A DNA stretch of 64,000 nucleotides, taken from NCBI GenBank assembly GCA_028023455.1, contig JAQFVV010012416.1, forward strand, positions 4,257,594 through 4,321,593, written 5' to 3'. Position numbers and translations under genes: made by a program. Source of the stretch: Epiperipatus broadwayi (taxonomy: Eukaryota > Onychophora > Udeonychophora > Euonychophora > Peripatidae). This document shows positions 11,801-23,479 of the stretch, one piece after another (position 1 is the first letter of the stretch; the number at the start of each line of letters is the position of its first letter). Below the pieces are notes generated by a model. It was not told where the DNA came from, made no database searches, and worked only from the letters and a program-made list of their open reading frames with translations.

Positions 11801-13527
11801 GGTTGTGGAAATGGGATGGAGTAGGATATGGGAAAACTTAGAGTGGGGAATGCAAAATGGCTCACAGGTTTATCTGGGCATAGTTGCTGAGAGATTCCTG
11901 ACTCCATATAAGGAGAAATTACAGTGCATCACATCATGTGATCTTTTAAATACAAACATTTTGATAAGATTCCAGTAAGGAATAAAAGCCGGATTAATGT
12001 ATTACATATTTTATATATATATTTAGTCGTCTGTTTTAAAACATTTAGTCGTCTGTTTTAATTTTGTTTTAAATTGATTATTTTAAATGTTATACAAATT
12101 TATGTAAGTTAATAATTGTTGTTATGTAATAATAGAAGCAAGTATCTATAAAATATCAGTTATTATTAATAATAATCAAATGAAAAGAGAAAATTAGAGG
12201 AATCAATTTTAATCTAATTGGGAATTAATTTAAAAGGTCAAAATGGCTGCCGATTTGTTGACTGAAGAAATAAGCAGTGGAAGTCCATCCACGTCATTAT
12301 GTTTTAATTGAGATGATAATAATAGTTTTGTTACCATAATTAAAAAGGGATTTAGAAGAAATGTTCCATATGTGACTTATATATATATTTTCAATCTATT
12401 ATTAAGGCAAATATTTGTTTTTAGACATCAAACTCATATGACTGTTAAACTATTAAAAACTTTGTGTAAAGTTGAAACGATTATTTCAGATAATCATCTC
12501 TACAATTGAATATTAGTTTTGCATTGATTATGCATGCTAAACCATAAATCACGCATAATTTCACATTGAATTATATAATTCCTATTACGTTATAAAATAA
12601 ATGCTTATTCGTATATAATTCCTATTAATAAATCAATACAAAAATTCCCATTTTCTTTTTGTTCAAATCGTATTAATAAATGTCAGATAAAAACTCTTTT
12701 TTCACTCTTTCTAAAAAATTGTTTACATGAATCATAATTCTTACAAAAACTTTTTCTTATTACATTTCAATCATAAATTATGGACTTTATTACGGAATAT
12801 TATGTCTCGTTAATTAATTATCCCCAAAATAAATAGAATAATAAAAAAATATAAATGTGAATACATATATATTAATAAATGATTGGTTCCGTCAACCATT
12901 ATAATAGTGGTAATAATGAAGTAGAACGGAGAAATCTGAATATGTGGTGACGACAGAGTAACTGGCAATAAGTGCATAGAAATATCACATATACAAAAAC
13001 ATATAAAAGTAATTAGTTCAAAATAAAAATATAGAGGTTTAAAAAAGTGAGAGAAAATGTTATTTTTTATAGCAGTAATATATCATTTATTAATATATGA
13101 AATTTACAAATTTCATTTTGTTTCATTTTTATCGTATTAATATTTTATTTTTTTCGACAATTAATTAGTGATATATTATTTTTGATAAAGAACATAAAAT
13201 ACAGTTGAAATGTAGGAGAAAAGTTTTTTTTTGAAAAATATCTTGTAAAATTCTCATATCTCACCTTACCTTCAAATAATGGACTAGTCCATATTCCATC
13301 TTATATCAGATTAAGTATTCATCTCTATGATCCTATGCATATACAGATAAATAATGCACAGTCAATTGCAAGAATGGGTCAATAGGTGATGATGTTCACT
13401 GAATCTAAATGGTTTTATTAAGGATGTGGATCTGGCAATAAATAGTCAAACCTTTTGAAGGTAGGACAGAACAAAAATAAAAAAAAGTTTCAAAAAAAGA
13501 AGAGGAAAATAAGTTTAATATATTTAT
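11800..13527. other. AT-rich stretch without recognisable gene
   Basis: No protein motif was seen. A small tandem pair of TTTAGTCGTCTGTTTTA lies at about 12023-12060. The rest is low-complexity AT sequence. Confidence 0.45.
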
Positions 13528-13765
13528 AAATCCTCAAACATCACATGATCACCAGCTCTTTATTCTTACACAAGCTCTCGGATCCAATGTTCATCACTGA
13601 TGAAAGCTACAAGCTAGAAACTAGTCTGGAGATATTGCATGAGTAGGCACTAAATAGGGATTTTATGCACAAACCTTCCTGCATCCATTGATTAGTCTGG
13701 CTTGCACTGAGTGGCACTACCATATGGAGAGTTTTGCCTCTGTGATTTATAAATCCACATATATC
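13528..13765 (+). repeat. family D repeat, one arm, with CTGATGA core
   Basis: It starts with AAACATCACATGATCACC and ends with GGCACTACCATATGGAGAG and TTTTGCCT. CTGATGA at 13597-13603 is followed by AGCT-ACA-AGCT, a 4-bp palindromic stem, and GAAAC at 13617-13621. This is the hammerhead-like spacing, but no paired NUH site was found. The complementary arm seen in full copies is absent. Confidence 0.7.
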
Positions 13766-13779
13766 GCACATTAGTTCTT

Positions 13780-14500
13780 TAGTCTGTTTGTATGCGATTT
13801 TGCAATGCTGTCTTTTAACGTGTTCTTCTGCAAACTTTCCTCTATAAAAAGCTTAATATCTTTCCTAATTTTAGTTCCCCATTGCATTAAATCTCCAACT
13901 ACTCCTTCAAATATATTTATATTTTTTTAGAATATTTTTAAGAAAATTTATATAATGTATGCACATCTTCCACAAACCATGCTCCTATCCATCAATCTTT
14001 TTTTTAAAAAAAAAAAAGAATTGATTCTTCTTTATCTACTCGACAATGCAGTGAAGGTATGTTAATATACAAATTATGTAAATATTGTTTTATCCAGAAA
14101 CATGATTGGTTAGTAATAAGATTAGATCATCATACTTTCAAAATATTTTGCATAATTTTAAATGGAATTGAAAATGTGTCAAATAGTAAAAATAACAGTC
14201 TTATTATGCACTAGATTTAATAATAAAGTATTCTATTATATGCCATGTCAAATATAACAGCAGCTTATTGGTGTCCATACTGCACCCCAACAACCAATCT
14301 TCTTTGTGTGTGTTTGTGTGTGTAAAATCCGACAAAATATTTATAGAGATATTTAAACTAAACACATGTTAAGCCAAATGTTGCTGAAGTCTTTTTTATC
14401 ACTAATGGTTACTAAAGTCCTTGAGTTTTGTGAACATTAATTAGTAAACCAATATAAAATTGCAATTAAAACAATAAAAAATCATTTTTTAAATTGGCTA
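13780..14500. other. no recognisable feature
   Basis: Low-complexity AT-rich DNA with a GT-rich stretch at about 14304-14324. It may be a decayed extension of the RTE-like fragment that follows, but no motif supports this. Confidence 0.35.
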
Positions 14501-16330
14501 ACCACTATCCTCCTACCGTTCAGTTTTGTGCTTTCAATCACTTGTTGTAGAAGATTCCATTATTAAATCTTTAGTGCATCTTGATGCTTTCTTTATAAAA
14601 GTATCTATTAACTGTTTCAAGTATCACTCTAAAGATAGGAAAAAGTGATTCATAATATGCATCCCTGTTAATTCTAATTTAAATTTTATTTGCCTTAGAT
14701 TTTCCACTTTTTCGTCACATATTTTTATGTCCTATCTTACATTTATTTAGACAATCTGTAAACATTACCACTAACTTTCTCTTAGTTCATGCCAATGTTT
14801 AAAAATTTACAACCAAGAAAAACCATTTTTACAGCACTTCTTAATATTTTATAGTAATTTCTACATTGTTTTCTATCTCTTTTAGTTCGATATATGAGCA
14901 CCGTTATGGCAGAGCGTCATTAATCCATATATATATATATATTTTAAATTCCAATATTTTTAAAGTTGGCATGTCATCAACATAATTAAAATGCCTCCAA
15001 ATAACTCATCAGGATTTGTAACTTTTCAGAGCTTTCTATTATTAAGTTTACGAAATCTGTCTGAATGTAAATGAGATGATACAATCGATATACCATTGGG
15101 AATACCTAAGTAAAATTTTGATTCGTTTTTTAAATAATGGCCAAGAGATTTCCTCTATCTATTCAATATATTACCATGATTATATAAGAGAGTGCATTCA
15201 CTGATTTAATAGGATTATGATATCATTTTTTTTATTTTCACACAGTAATTTCAGTAAGACAAAAATATGTAAACTTATCATCAGAAAATTACAGTATTTT
15301 ATCTATCTTAATCCACAAATCATGAGTGCATTTTTACCAGTTGTTGATCTTCTATTTGTATATTCCTATATTGTTTATGAAACTTCATTTTCATTTTGCA
15401 GTTTGTAAAAGCAGAGAATGTCATATTTCTTTAAATCAAATCATTAACAATATAATAATGTCAGAGAAACAGTTACTTACATCCACAATCATTTCTTAAA
15501 AGGATTCTATAGCCTCATAACATGAACTTGAATATTTAAATTGGCAATTTTACTTTATAATAACTGTATGTAAATAAATCATTTTTTATAGCATGATGTT
15601 TGTAAACTGTAATATTTAACACAGCATTACGCTGTTGCACATGCGCTTTGAATATTTTAACTATAAATGAATGAATACTAACACTCAACCACATGATAAA
15701 GTCTTTGGAAAAGATAGAATGGCCATCTATCTTTTCGAACCCAAACGCTTTTGTATGGGCGAATCTTAAGTGTTTGAAAGTGAAAGCGTAAATATATTAA
15801 ATAATCACTTTAAATTACTATTACATGCTTGAATGAATAATAACTTTAAAGACTTAGTAATCATTTACCAACATGTTTGAAATAGTAGCTATTTTTAATG
15901 CTATTAGTATTTTAACCCAGGATCTTAGTAGTCTATGATCTGTTCAAAATTTGCATTTATAAGTATTCATATAATATTGGATTTCTTTACAATCTGATTT
16001 CTAACCAGAGCATAAGGTAAAATGCTATTATTTTAATCAGGGATGCATGTAAGTTCCTTAGAACAATTTTTTGTCTAAATAAAGTGTTGAGAATGATCAA
16101 TTAATGTTTTTCAAAAATTCAGTAATAGTTGGCCATTAACTTAGAACCATAATTTACTCTTTCCACTAATGGATAAATTAAAATCTCCAAAAAGGAGAAG
16201 TTGGTCATTTATTGAAATTGTTATAAACTATTATCAAAGTAGGAGTAAAAAAATCTATTTTTTTAAAATCTAATATTGAAACACGAGTATTAATAAAATT
16301 GGTATAAGTACCATCTGGTATAGAAGTGTA
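14500..16330 (-). pseudogene. decayed RTE-like LINE fragment, split by family A
   Basis: 14940-15545 aligns by eye with 37980-38620 (for example AATTCCAATATTTTTAAAG against AATTCCAATATTTTTGAAG, then CATCAGGATTTG against CATCAGATTCTG). 15846-16330 aligns with 38640-39060 (TTGCATTTATAAGTATTCATA against TTGCACTTGTAAGTATTCACA). At 36-39 kb the same family shows RTE-like endonuclease and RT motifs. The two parts are contiguous in that copy but separated here by a 271-bp family A insertion with a 9-bp duplication. Too decayed to translate on its own. Confidence 0.6.
15566..15836 (+). mobile_element. family A short interspersed element
   Basis: Begins GTATGTAAATAAATCATTTT and contains ACGCTGTTGCACATGCGCTTTG and CAACCACATGATAAAGTC. 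It is flanked by ATAATAACT at 15557-15565 and 15837-15845, a 9-bp target duplication, and interrupts an RTE-like fragment. Other copies are at 21265-21458 (5' truncated) and 35748-35979 (palindromic). The reverse strand contains TTTGGGTTCGAAAAG, weakly like a Pol III B-box, so a tRNA-derived SINE is possible. Confidence 0.75.
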
Positions 16331-16663
16331 GTTTAATTACATTATTTATTTATAAAATTTAAAGTTGTAATTATAAATTTATTAAACGCACATTGATTAC
16401 GTAATATTTACTGAGGCTATAACCTCGATAATATGCGTATAAAATGCGATAGTAGGGACCTCTACAGGTGTTTTAACCACAAGCTTACGCTATGGAAGAA
16501 AAAATACAAATGATAAAGCAACTGTATTTTTAAACAGCCAGTGTAAAAAAACTTAATTAATTTTTTTTTAATAACAAATAAAAACCATCAGAGTACTTTA
16601 GATTAAATACACATTTAAAAAAAAGTCTATTATTAAAAAATTGTTTATAAAAGAAAAATTTTA

Positions 16664-16770
16664 TGTCAAGCGTTGTTAGCCGAGAGGTCATCACAGCCGC
16701 CTTGCAAGCAATAAGTTGGTTGCAGACGGTTGTGGGTTCGCGTCCCGGCCGATGCTATGACATATGAAAA
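16664..16770 (+). mobile_element. tRNA-derived SINE (family F)
   Basis: Starts TGTCAAGCGTTGTTAGCCG. TTAGCCGAGAGG is the A-box region, TGTGGGTTCGCGTCCCGG the B-box region, and the end is GATGCTATGACATATG plus an A-rich tail. Near-identical flanks AAGAAAAATTTTA (16651-16663) and AAGAAAATTTTTA (16770-16782) are a likely TSD. It belongs to the same subfamily as 3891-4005, sharing GGTTGCAGACGGTTG. Confidence 0.8.
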
Positions 16771-17084
16771 AGAAAATTTTTATATAAAATCAAGTGTTTT
16801 CTTTAATAGAAGAGAATATTTAAAATAAAATTTTGATAAACACTAGTTTTTCTTTTTCATTGCTTCTATAAAATAAGGTCATCAACCAGAATCTAGACTA
16901 TGGATATGGATAAGATACCAGTGAATATGAATTTAATAAATAGTATCACCTAGCATCTGTTGATTACTTAAACTTACAATAGATGGCAGCAGTAATACCA
17001 CTCTGAACATATAGTTGTTTGTATTTGGAAAAGTTTAAATAAAGTAATTGCATGTTTTCCTGAAGGTTTGTGGTGATGATGTTC

Positions 17085-17690
17085 TAGTTGTATTTTTACA
17101 TTGGATTATTTCCATCATCTAATATGTGTATTGAATGTCTTTAGAAAAATTTAACTTTATTTAAATATTTCAAATACATTCAACTGTTAGTAATAGCACA
17201 TCAAACAGGTTAGTATAACACAATGTTTTGAGAGGTATTATTCTCCCTTCTTCTTTAGGTGTTGATGGCAAAAAATCCCATAAGCCAACCTAATGTGACT
17301 ATACATAATATATGGAAACCACTAATCACTTCTGCTCTTAGGAAAAGTGGAGAAATCAGGAGGAACCTCATAGATAAGTATATGAAATTTCTACAGACTG
17401 TTGCCTCTGGCAGGATGGCTTAGTTGATTAGAGTATTACCTTAAAATTCAATACTCAAGAATCTAAGAGTTCATGTTCGAATCCCATGCTAGTACTGTCA
17501 CTTGTCAGGCCAGCAACACTTGAAGAAGAGGGGAGAATAATACCTCTTGAAACATTGTGCATATACTAATCTGTTTTTTGTGTTATTACTAACAGATGAA
17601 TGCATTTGGAATATTTAAATAAGTTAATTTTTTCTAAAACAATCAATACACATATTACATGATGGAAATAGTCCAACATAAACATACAAA
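17085..17690. repeat. family G foldback enclosing a tRNA-like head
   Basis: The arm at about 17085-17265 is the reverse complement of about 17510-17690 at roughly 85 percent by eye (for example AGGTATTATTCTCCC opposite GGGAGAATAATACCT). Both arms hold the motif CTTGAAGAAGAGG, an 11-nt loop, CCTCTTGAAACATTG. This is a 6-bp hairpin ending in GAAAC, related to the hammerhead-like motif of Penelope-like termini but with an extra U in the first core. The centre contains a tRNA-like segment. Confidence 0.75.
17404..17500 (+). repeat. tRNA-like segment (A-box and B-box)
   Basis: ATGGCTTAGTTGATTAGAG resembles a tRNA D-arm (A-box), and GTTCATGTTCGAATCCCATG, 60 nt on, contains a good B-box. It sits between the arms of the family G foldback. 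It could act as a Pol III promoter. A true tRNA gene is unlikely, as the acceptor stem does not close. Confidence 0.55.
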
Positions 17691-17699
17691 GTAATTGCA

Positions 17700-18672
17700 T
17701 GTGTTTGCATTTAATTAAAAAGTAGTTATTAATCTTTAACTGAGTTTGAAGTTTAAGTCTGGGTTTGTGATATGATAAACTTTAGTCTAACAAATGATTA
17801 GTAATAATCACTCAAGTATTTCTGAATTGGATAACATTAAAGTTATTAAGCACAGAAAGTAATAAGGTTCTGAAACATTCGGTTCAAATTTCATATACCA
17901 ATAAAAATTGTTTATTTTATTATATTGATTATTTACTATATTTTATATAACATAAAAAAATTATTATTCTCTCTCCAGTCTTCTGTACAATTATATTTTA
18001 AAGAGCCATACTTTTTCTTATATTCAAAAATGATAATTCTAATTCAAAGAACATTTGTGAAATGTATGTATATTAAAATTATGTGAAGAGGTAAAAATAA
18101 TATTAAAAAGAAAGAAAGTAATAGAGAAAATCGAATATTACTTAAATAAAATATTTAATCGAAATAGTGTAACAGGAACTAATTATGAAAAGGAAAATCA
18201 GATAACAGACAAAATTCAGATTGAACTGATAAAAGTTCACCCAGATTCTCATGAACTGTATTATTACTCCAGAAAATAAAAGAGCAAAAAAACTATAAAA
18301 AGACTGGAACAGAAAAAGGAGTGCCTTTTTTTACATCTTCGTCATTTGGATCAACTGGGATGGAGCAGTGGGAGATAACCAGTGGGGGATATCTTATTAC
18401 CCAGGATCTCAGCTTCTGAAGGTACCCAAGCTGACTAGGGTTAAAACAAATCCCCCTGATCTTACTGTGATTTAAAAATATCTTAAGGACCTGCAGGATT
18501 AAAGGACTTTAATCATGGCAAAGGTAATGTATTGCCTTCTATTTGTTATTTAACTATTGAGTATGTACTAAGTAAAATGGACTTATATTCCAAAGCAATG
18601 GAGTGGGGATTTATGTAAATGAGAAGAGTGTGAACTCATATGAATATTATATCTTGGCAGATTTATATATCC
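17700..18672. other. no recognisable gene
   Basis: AT-rich DNA. A less AT-rich patch at about 18330-18460 has no readable protein family on either strand. Confidence 0.4.
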
Positions 18673-19056
<384 letters not shown>

Positions 19057-19078
19057 GTTTATGTTTCAAAGCAAAACT

Positions 19079-20689
19079 TTATTGACTTGGATGTAAAAGT
19101 TGATAAGCTTCCCAATATTTATATTTGGCTTGTGGTGGTTTGAAGTTAAGAGTGTGGATTGTTAGTAATGGTGTAAGTAGTGTGTTCAGATATCCCTGGA
19201 GAGGAGGTGGTCTATCTGTAGGGGTAATCTTAGCAGCAATTTCTAAATATGGGAATTTTTGTGCACGTGTAGATATTATGTTCAATGTTTTTTGTATCCT
19301 GAAGACATGTATTGAGTGAAGGCCAAGGCCATTTTGTGAAAGGGGTTTTCTTAGATGTTTTACTGATATTGAGATAATCTTTTTTCCCCAGAATAATTTC
19401 CTGCATAAGGAGTCTATTTTGTTTGTAAATGCCTTGGTATAAATGATTGTTGGAGTAAAATAAGAGATTTTTGTAATCACTAGCATGTTAAGCAAAGCCA
19501 TTTTTGTATATAGAGAGAGGGAGGCTTTGGAGAGTGAATTGAGTGTCTTTTCCACTTTCTCTATTAAATTTTTCTGTATGAGCGATCTCATAGGTGAATG
19601 ATGTAAATAGAAGTTGAACCCAAGAAATGCACTTGGTCTACCTTTGAAAACTTTAGTAATGCTATTACCGGTGAAGATCTGCCATGCACGTGATTTCTCC
19701 ATATTAAATGTTAGCTTATATTCTTTTGTAAAATTGTTAAGTATCTTAAGAAGTTTGGGAATTTGCTTTTGGGATGATAGAAATACTGCTATATCATCCA
19801 TATATGTGATGCATGGGATGTTGTCATTGATGGTAGGCATGTAGACTCCTGAGAATTCATTTTCTATTATTTTTATGAGGATTGATATAGGCAGTGGAAT
19901 GGACTGATGCGGCACTATTGGCGGTGAGGTTTTTCTATTTAGGGAAACGTAAATCTCACGGTTTAAAAGTAAGTTAGCAAGCAAGTTTAGATAGGCATTG
20001 GGGACTGAGTATTTTTGCAGAGTTTTAAGGAGTACTGATGGAAATCATGTCAAAAGCGGCTTCAATATCTAGTTGAATAACAATTGGACTGTATTTTTTA
20101 TTGTCTCTAACAGTTTCTATAGTTGACCTGAATAGAAAGGCTGCCTGCCCTGTTGAGCATTCTTTTTTGACAAATTGCATTTTTGATAGGTTTGGCAAAA
20201 TGAATGATGGCTTTATTTTATCTTTTATCACTGATTCTATGATCTCTATGCCAAGGGAGCACATTGAAATTGGACGTAGGTTAGTGGTGTTTGAGATTAA
20301 TTGTTTCTTTTTCATGAATGGCACAAGCATAATTTGATTAAGCCCTGTATTTTATAGATGTCTTTAGTGAGGTAGGAAACTAGGTTAAGCATATATTATG
20401 CTGCAATTTTATCAATATGTTTGTATACAAACTTGGGAATTCCATCTATACCAGGATGACATGAATCTGGCATCGCTTCTATTTTTTGAATGAAATCTTT
20501 TAAAGAAATATTAAATTCATTTTCTGATCTATCTTGTGAAAAGGCCATTAGACTTGGTGAGGAGACCCTCTGGAATTTTTCTCTATACAATATGTAAAGC
20601 CACTCCAACATAAAATCTCCGTAGACAATTTCAGTTTGAACTTTAATAGCTGTTGGGACTTGCGTCTGGGAAGGGGGCCTAGCACCCAT
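19079..20689 (-). pseudogene. reverse transcriptase of Tx1/L1-like copy 1
   Basis: Fragments in order on the minus strand: CHPGIDGIPKFVYKHID (near 20460), LRPISMCSLGIEIIES and GQAAFLFRSTIE with IQLDIEAAFD (20030-20330, RT boxes 1-3), then ITYMDDIAVFL, containing the catalytic YMDD, and FLGFNFYLHHSPMR, WGKKII and NGLGLHSIHVF (19079-19984, palm end and thumb). About 60 nt with a shift separate the two large pieces, and the usual PQGSP box is replaced by a deleted region (SIPLPISIL). The protein cannot be made. It is homologous throughout to 26607-28181. Confidence 0.85.
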
Positions 20690-20873
20690 CTAATGAAGTT
20701 TCTGGTATACATGTGTGGCTTATTTAAATATAACCTTTTCTTTTTAATGGAGATATATTCTTTAAGCTGGTTTGTTAACTCTTGATATGTTTTCTTTAAA
20801 GCTATCAGACAGGGATGATCGAGATTTGATTGGGAAGTGCCAATAGTTTTTTTATAGGTATCATCCATAAGCT

Positions 20874-21262
20874 TTAGTAGTTTGTTGGGGGTGTTGTTGT
20901 CCTGGTAAGATGACCAATGTTAAATGAAAGCAGATTAGTAAAAGCACACCATGCTTGGACTGGATCCATTGTAATATTCTTCAACTTGTGAAGATATATG
21001 TATACTTCTGAAAAAAGATATTCTGGTGTGCGTGATGGTAGTAGAACTCTGATGGTTCTTCCTGTATTAATTGTTGTTCTATTATCAAAATTAATTTCCA
21101 GTGACACTAAAACAGCTGCATGATCAGAGAGGGGGGAATTCTTCAATTGAATGCATATCATGTTGTGTAATGATGGCGAATAGAAAACCAGATCTATAAG
21201 TGATGAATGTCTACCATTGTTAAATGACACGGCCTTCTCCGGCCATTAAGCCATTAAGATAA
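20874..21262 (-). pseudogene. APE-type endonuclease fragment of copy 1
   Basis: Minus-strand frame with SFNNGRHSSLIDLVFYSPSL and PLSDHAAVLVSLEI, the C-terminal part of an apurinic-like endonuclease including the conserved SDHA(A). The N-terminal part (N, E and GDFN motifs) is missing. A frame change near 21235 precedes it (LMAGEG in another frame, matching LMSGEG of copy 2). In LINEs this enzyme nicks the target site. Confidence 0.8.
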
Positions 21263-21264
21263 TT

Positions 21265-21458
21265 CACATGCGCTTTGTGGATTTTTAACTATAAATGAAT
21301 ACTTTCACTTCCAAACAATAGATAAAGTCTTTGTGAAAAGATAGAATGAATCATCTATCCTTTCAACCCAAATGTTTAAGTATGGGCAAATCTTAAGCAT
21401 TTGGGAATGAGAGTGTGAAGATGTTAAGCAATCACTTTAAATTACTTTTACTATTGTG
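21265..21458 (+). mobile_element. family A element, 5'-truncated copy
   Basis: Starts at CACATGCGCTTTG and follows the 15566-15836 copy through GATAAAGTCTTTG, CAACCCAAATG, GTATGGGC, ATCTTAAGCATTTGG and AATCACTTTAAATTAC. It lies directly against the broken 5' end of the Tx1-like copy 1, so one probably inserted next to or into the other. Confidence 0.75.
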
Positions 21459-21552
21459 TAACTTGTATTAAAGTGCATGAAGAAATTGAGCCACTGTGGA
21501 TTTTATTTTCTTTGTATTCTAAAGAAAAGTAATTCCTAAAATAATTTGGATA

Positions 21553-22947
21553 CTTACATATTAGACCTGCAATGCCTTTTCACATTTGTATCAATCTGAT
21601 GACACCTTTCTAATCTTGTGATGTGACCAAATAATATTTTTGCAAACAAAATTATTGGCAGTCTGAATACATATGTGAAAAGGCATAGCAATTGTAATAC
21701 ATGACAGTAATTTCATCAGACTAAATCTAACAATACTAAAAATATTAATTTTAAACAAATATTAATTTCTAACAATACTAAAAATATAAATTTCACACAA
21801 AAATAAATCTGAAAAAGTTTTATGCAATTCCCAAATGTTACTTTAAATATGGACAAAAAAAAACAATCACTAAATTACAAAACCCTTAAAATATACACAT
21901 AGTACTTACCGTGTAATATATAACAGGAATTGTCATGATGAAACAATCAAATTGTCTGTTCTACTTTATTTTAATTGAATAAAATTTTGTGTCAAAATGG
22001 AGACTGAAAGTAAAATTGTTTAATTTTTACCAAAATGGAGACTTACTTAATGCATGATAGTACAATATAACAGCTGCATGGGTTGTTCACCTGAAATGTT
22101 AATAAGTAGTAAATGATTTTTTTTTTAAAAAAAAAAACTAAGAAAACAAAAATAAATTACTACACTTTTATTATTTCTTCAATGTGGTGGACTAATTTTT
22201 TTTATGGCATCCAGGATGATTCACACAAAAATGGTCAGTAACTGGCATCTCATAATTCAGCAGTTTTATAGGCTTTCCAAAAGTCCGATTAAATTGTCAA
22301 TTCCTCTTCTACATTTTGTTTGCTGGCTTCCATTAGAGTTGCTGTTGTTATACCATGAATTCTCATGATAAAACACTCATTGGTCTCCCTGCATAAGCCA
22401 TCAAACATTCACTGTTCCAGAAGAATTTATCCAGGTTTTTTTTTGTGTGGGTGCAAAAGGCTCTTGTCAATTTCAACGATTTTGTTAGCGCCTCCAATTT
22501 TACATTTTTCTCTGCTAAACCAAGCTCTGTTTTCTCCTATTCTATGGATGTTATTTTTCAAGCCCAACTCTAAATGAATCAGATTACCATCAGAAATGGA
22601 ATTCTGGATCTCTCCAACCATATTCCCTTATGAAGGCTTATTCTATTATTACATCCTCGAACGTTACAATGACATTGTTTGTCCAAAGTGTGGATGTACC
22701 TGACCACATTGATTTTAGTAGTTCATCATTTTGTACTGTTACTTTTTAAAAAAAAAATTGTAGTATTAATCAGAAATTGGAAAAAATAAATCAGCACTGA
22801 AGTTATAAAAAACACTTTGAAGAAGAAGTTGTCTGAACGAAATCTGGACAATAAATGAAAGCGTAAATTTATCATGTTATTGGACAAGATCAAATGAGAT
22901 GTGAAAAGGCTTACCATCTCTCCTACATTGCAGGACTAATATGTAAG
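21553..22947 (-). mobile_element. Merlin-like DNA transposon remnant
   Basis: Terminal inverted repeats: CTTACATATTAGACCTGCAA at the left (21553) matches the reverse complement of the right end (to 22947), 21 of 22 bases. Next to them GCCTTTTCACAT (21574-21585) pairs with ATGTGAAAAGGC (22899-22910). The 1.4-kb length and the enclosed IS1595/ISXO2-type transposase fit the Merlin superfamily. No clean flanking duplication is visible. A second ATGTGAAAAGGC at about 21676 gives the left end its own hairpin. Confidence 0.7.
22140..22740 (-). pseudogene. Merlin/IS1016-type DDE transposase pseudogene
   Basis: Minus-strand fragments, split by stops, match the ISXO2-like domain in order: KIGGANKIVEIDKSLLHPHKK (first acidic residue in VEID), MFDGLCRETNECFI, TTATLMEAS, SDFWKAYKT (second acidic residue in SD.W.AY) and DHFCVNHPG. 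A stop follows KKPG and another precedes SDFWKAY. The enzyme would cut and paste the element by DDE chemistry; this copy is inactive. The identification rests on these block signatures, not on an alignment. Confidence 0.75.
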
Positions 22948-22949
22948 AA

Positions 22950-23479
22950 AATTAATTATTTGGAAAAAAATATTTTTAAAGAATTATGTTTTTTAATATA
23001 TAAAAGTATCTTCCTATTTTTCTCTTGATATAAACATTTTTAAAATGTAATTACCACGTTAAATTTTGGGAACATCTTCTATTTATCTGAAACATTACTC
23101 ATAAACATCACATAATCACCATTTATACCTATAGAGAGTTTTACCTGTTTTAAACATTACTCATTCTAATTTAGATGTAAAATGTAAGAATAAATAATAC
23201 TTAATCAGACTAAAACAATTCTTATGAAACTGGTAAATTACTAAGTGTAAAGAACCTAAAAATCACATTGTATTAATACCAACAGCCATTTTTAAAACTG
23301 TCATTCAGAAAGATCATATATCTAGATACTAATTATGCAGCATCAAGAGGAGAAAATGATGATAATGTTTATTAGATAAGCACCACTGAAAATGACTTTA
23401 TCTGAAAAAGGAACCAAGGTGCAATGAAACTTACTGGTAAATATTTAGCATACTTAATAAAATTAATGAAAGATAAAAA
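22950..23479. other. no gene; short family D fragment
   Basis: 23108-23160 holds AAACATCACATAATCACCAT and AGAGAGTTTTACCTGTTTTAA, the two outer ends of family D joined after loss of the middle. The rest is featureless AT-rich DNA. Confidence 0.5.

Larger units (their letters stand above)
19057..21262 (-). mobile_element. Tx1/L1-like non-LTR element, copy 1 (truncated)
   Basis: Order on the minus strand is a partial endonuclease, RT, a very short 3' end (AATAAAGTTTTGCTTTGAAA) and a (TAA)n tail. The 5' end is lost inside the endonuclease at about 21262, next to a family A fragment. Compared with the longer copy at 26.1-30.8 kb, about 750 nt are missing between the HPSQ stop region and the shared 3' terminal sequence. 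This removes the cysteine finger and C-terminal domain. Several frameshifts and stops mark it as older than the second copy. Confidence 0.85.

Noticed and set aside
16664-16770. Functional tRNA gene
   Set aside because: The A and B boxes are good, but the copy has TSDs, an A-rich tail and sister copies with the same SINE body, and a proper closed acceptor stem is not evident.
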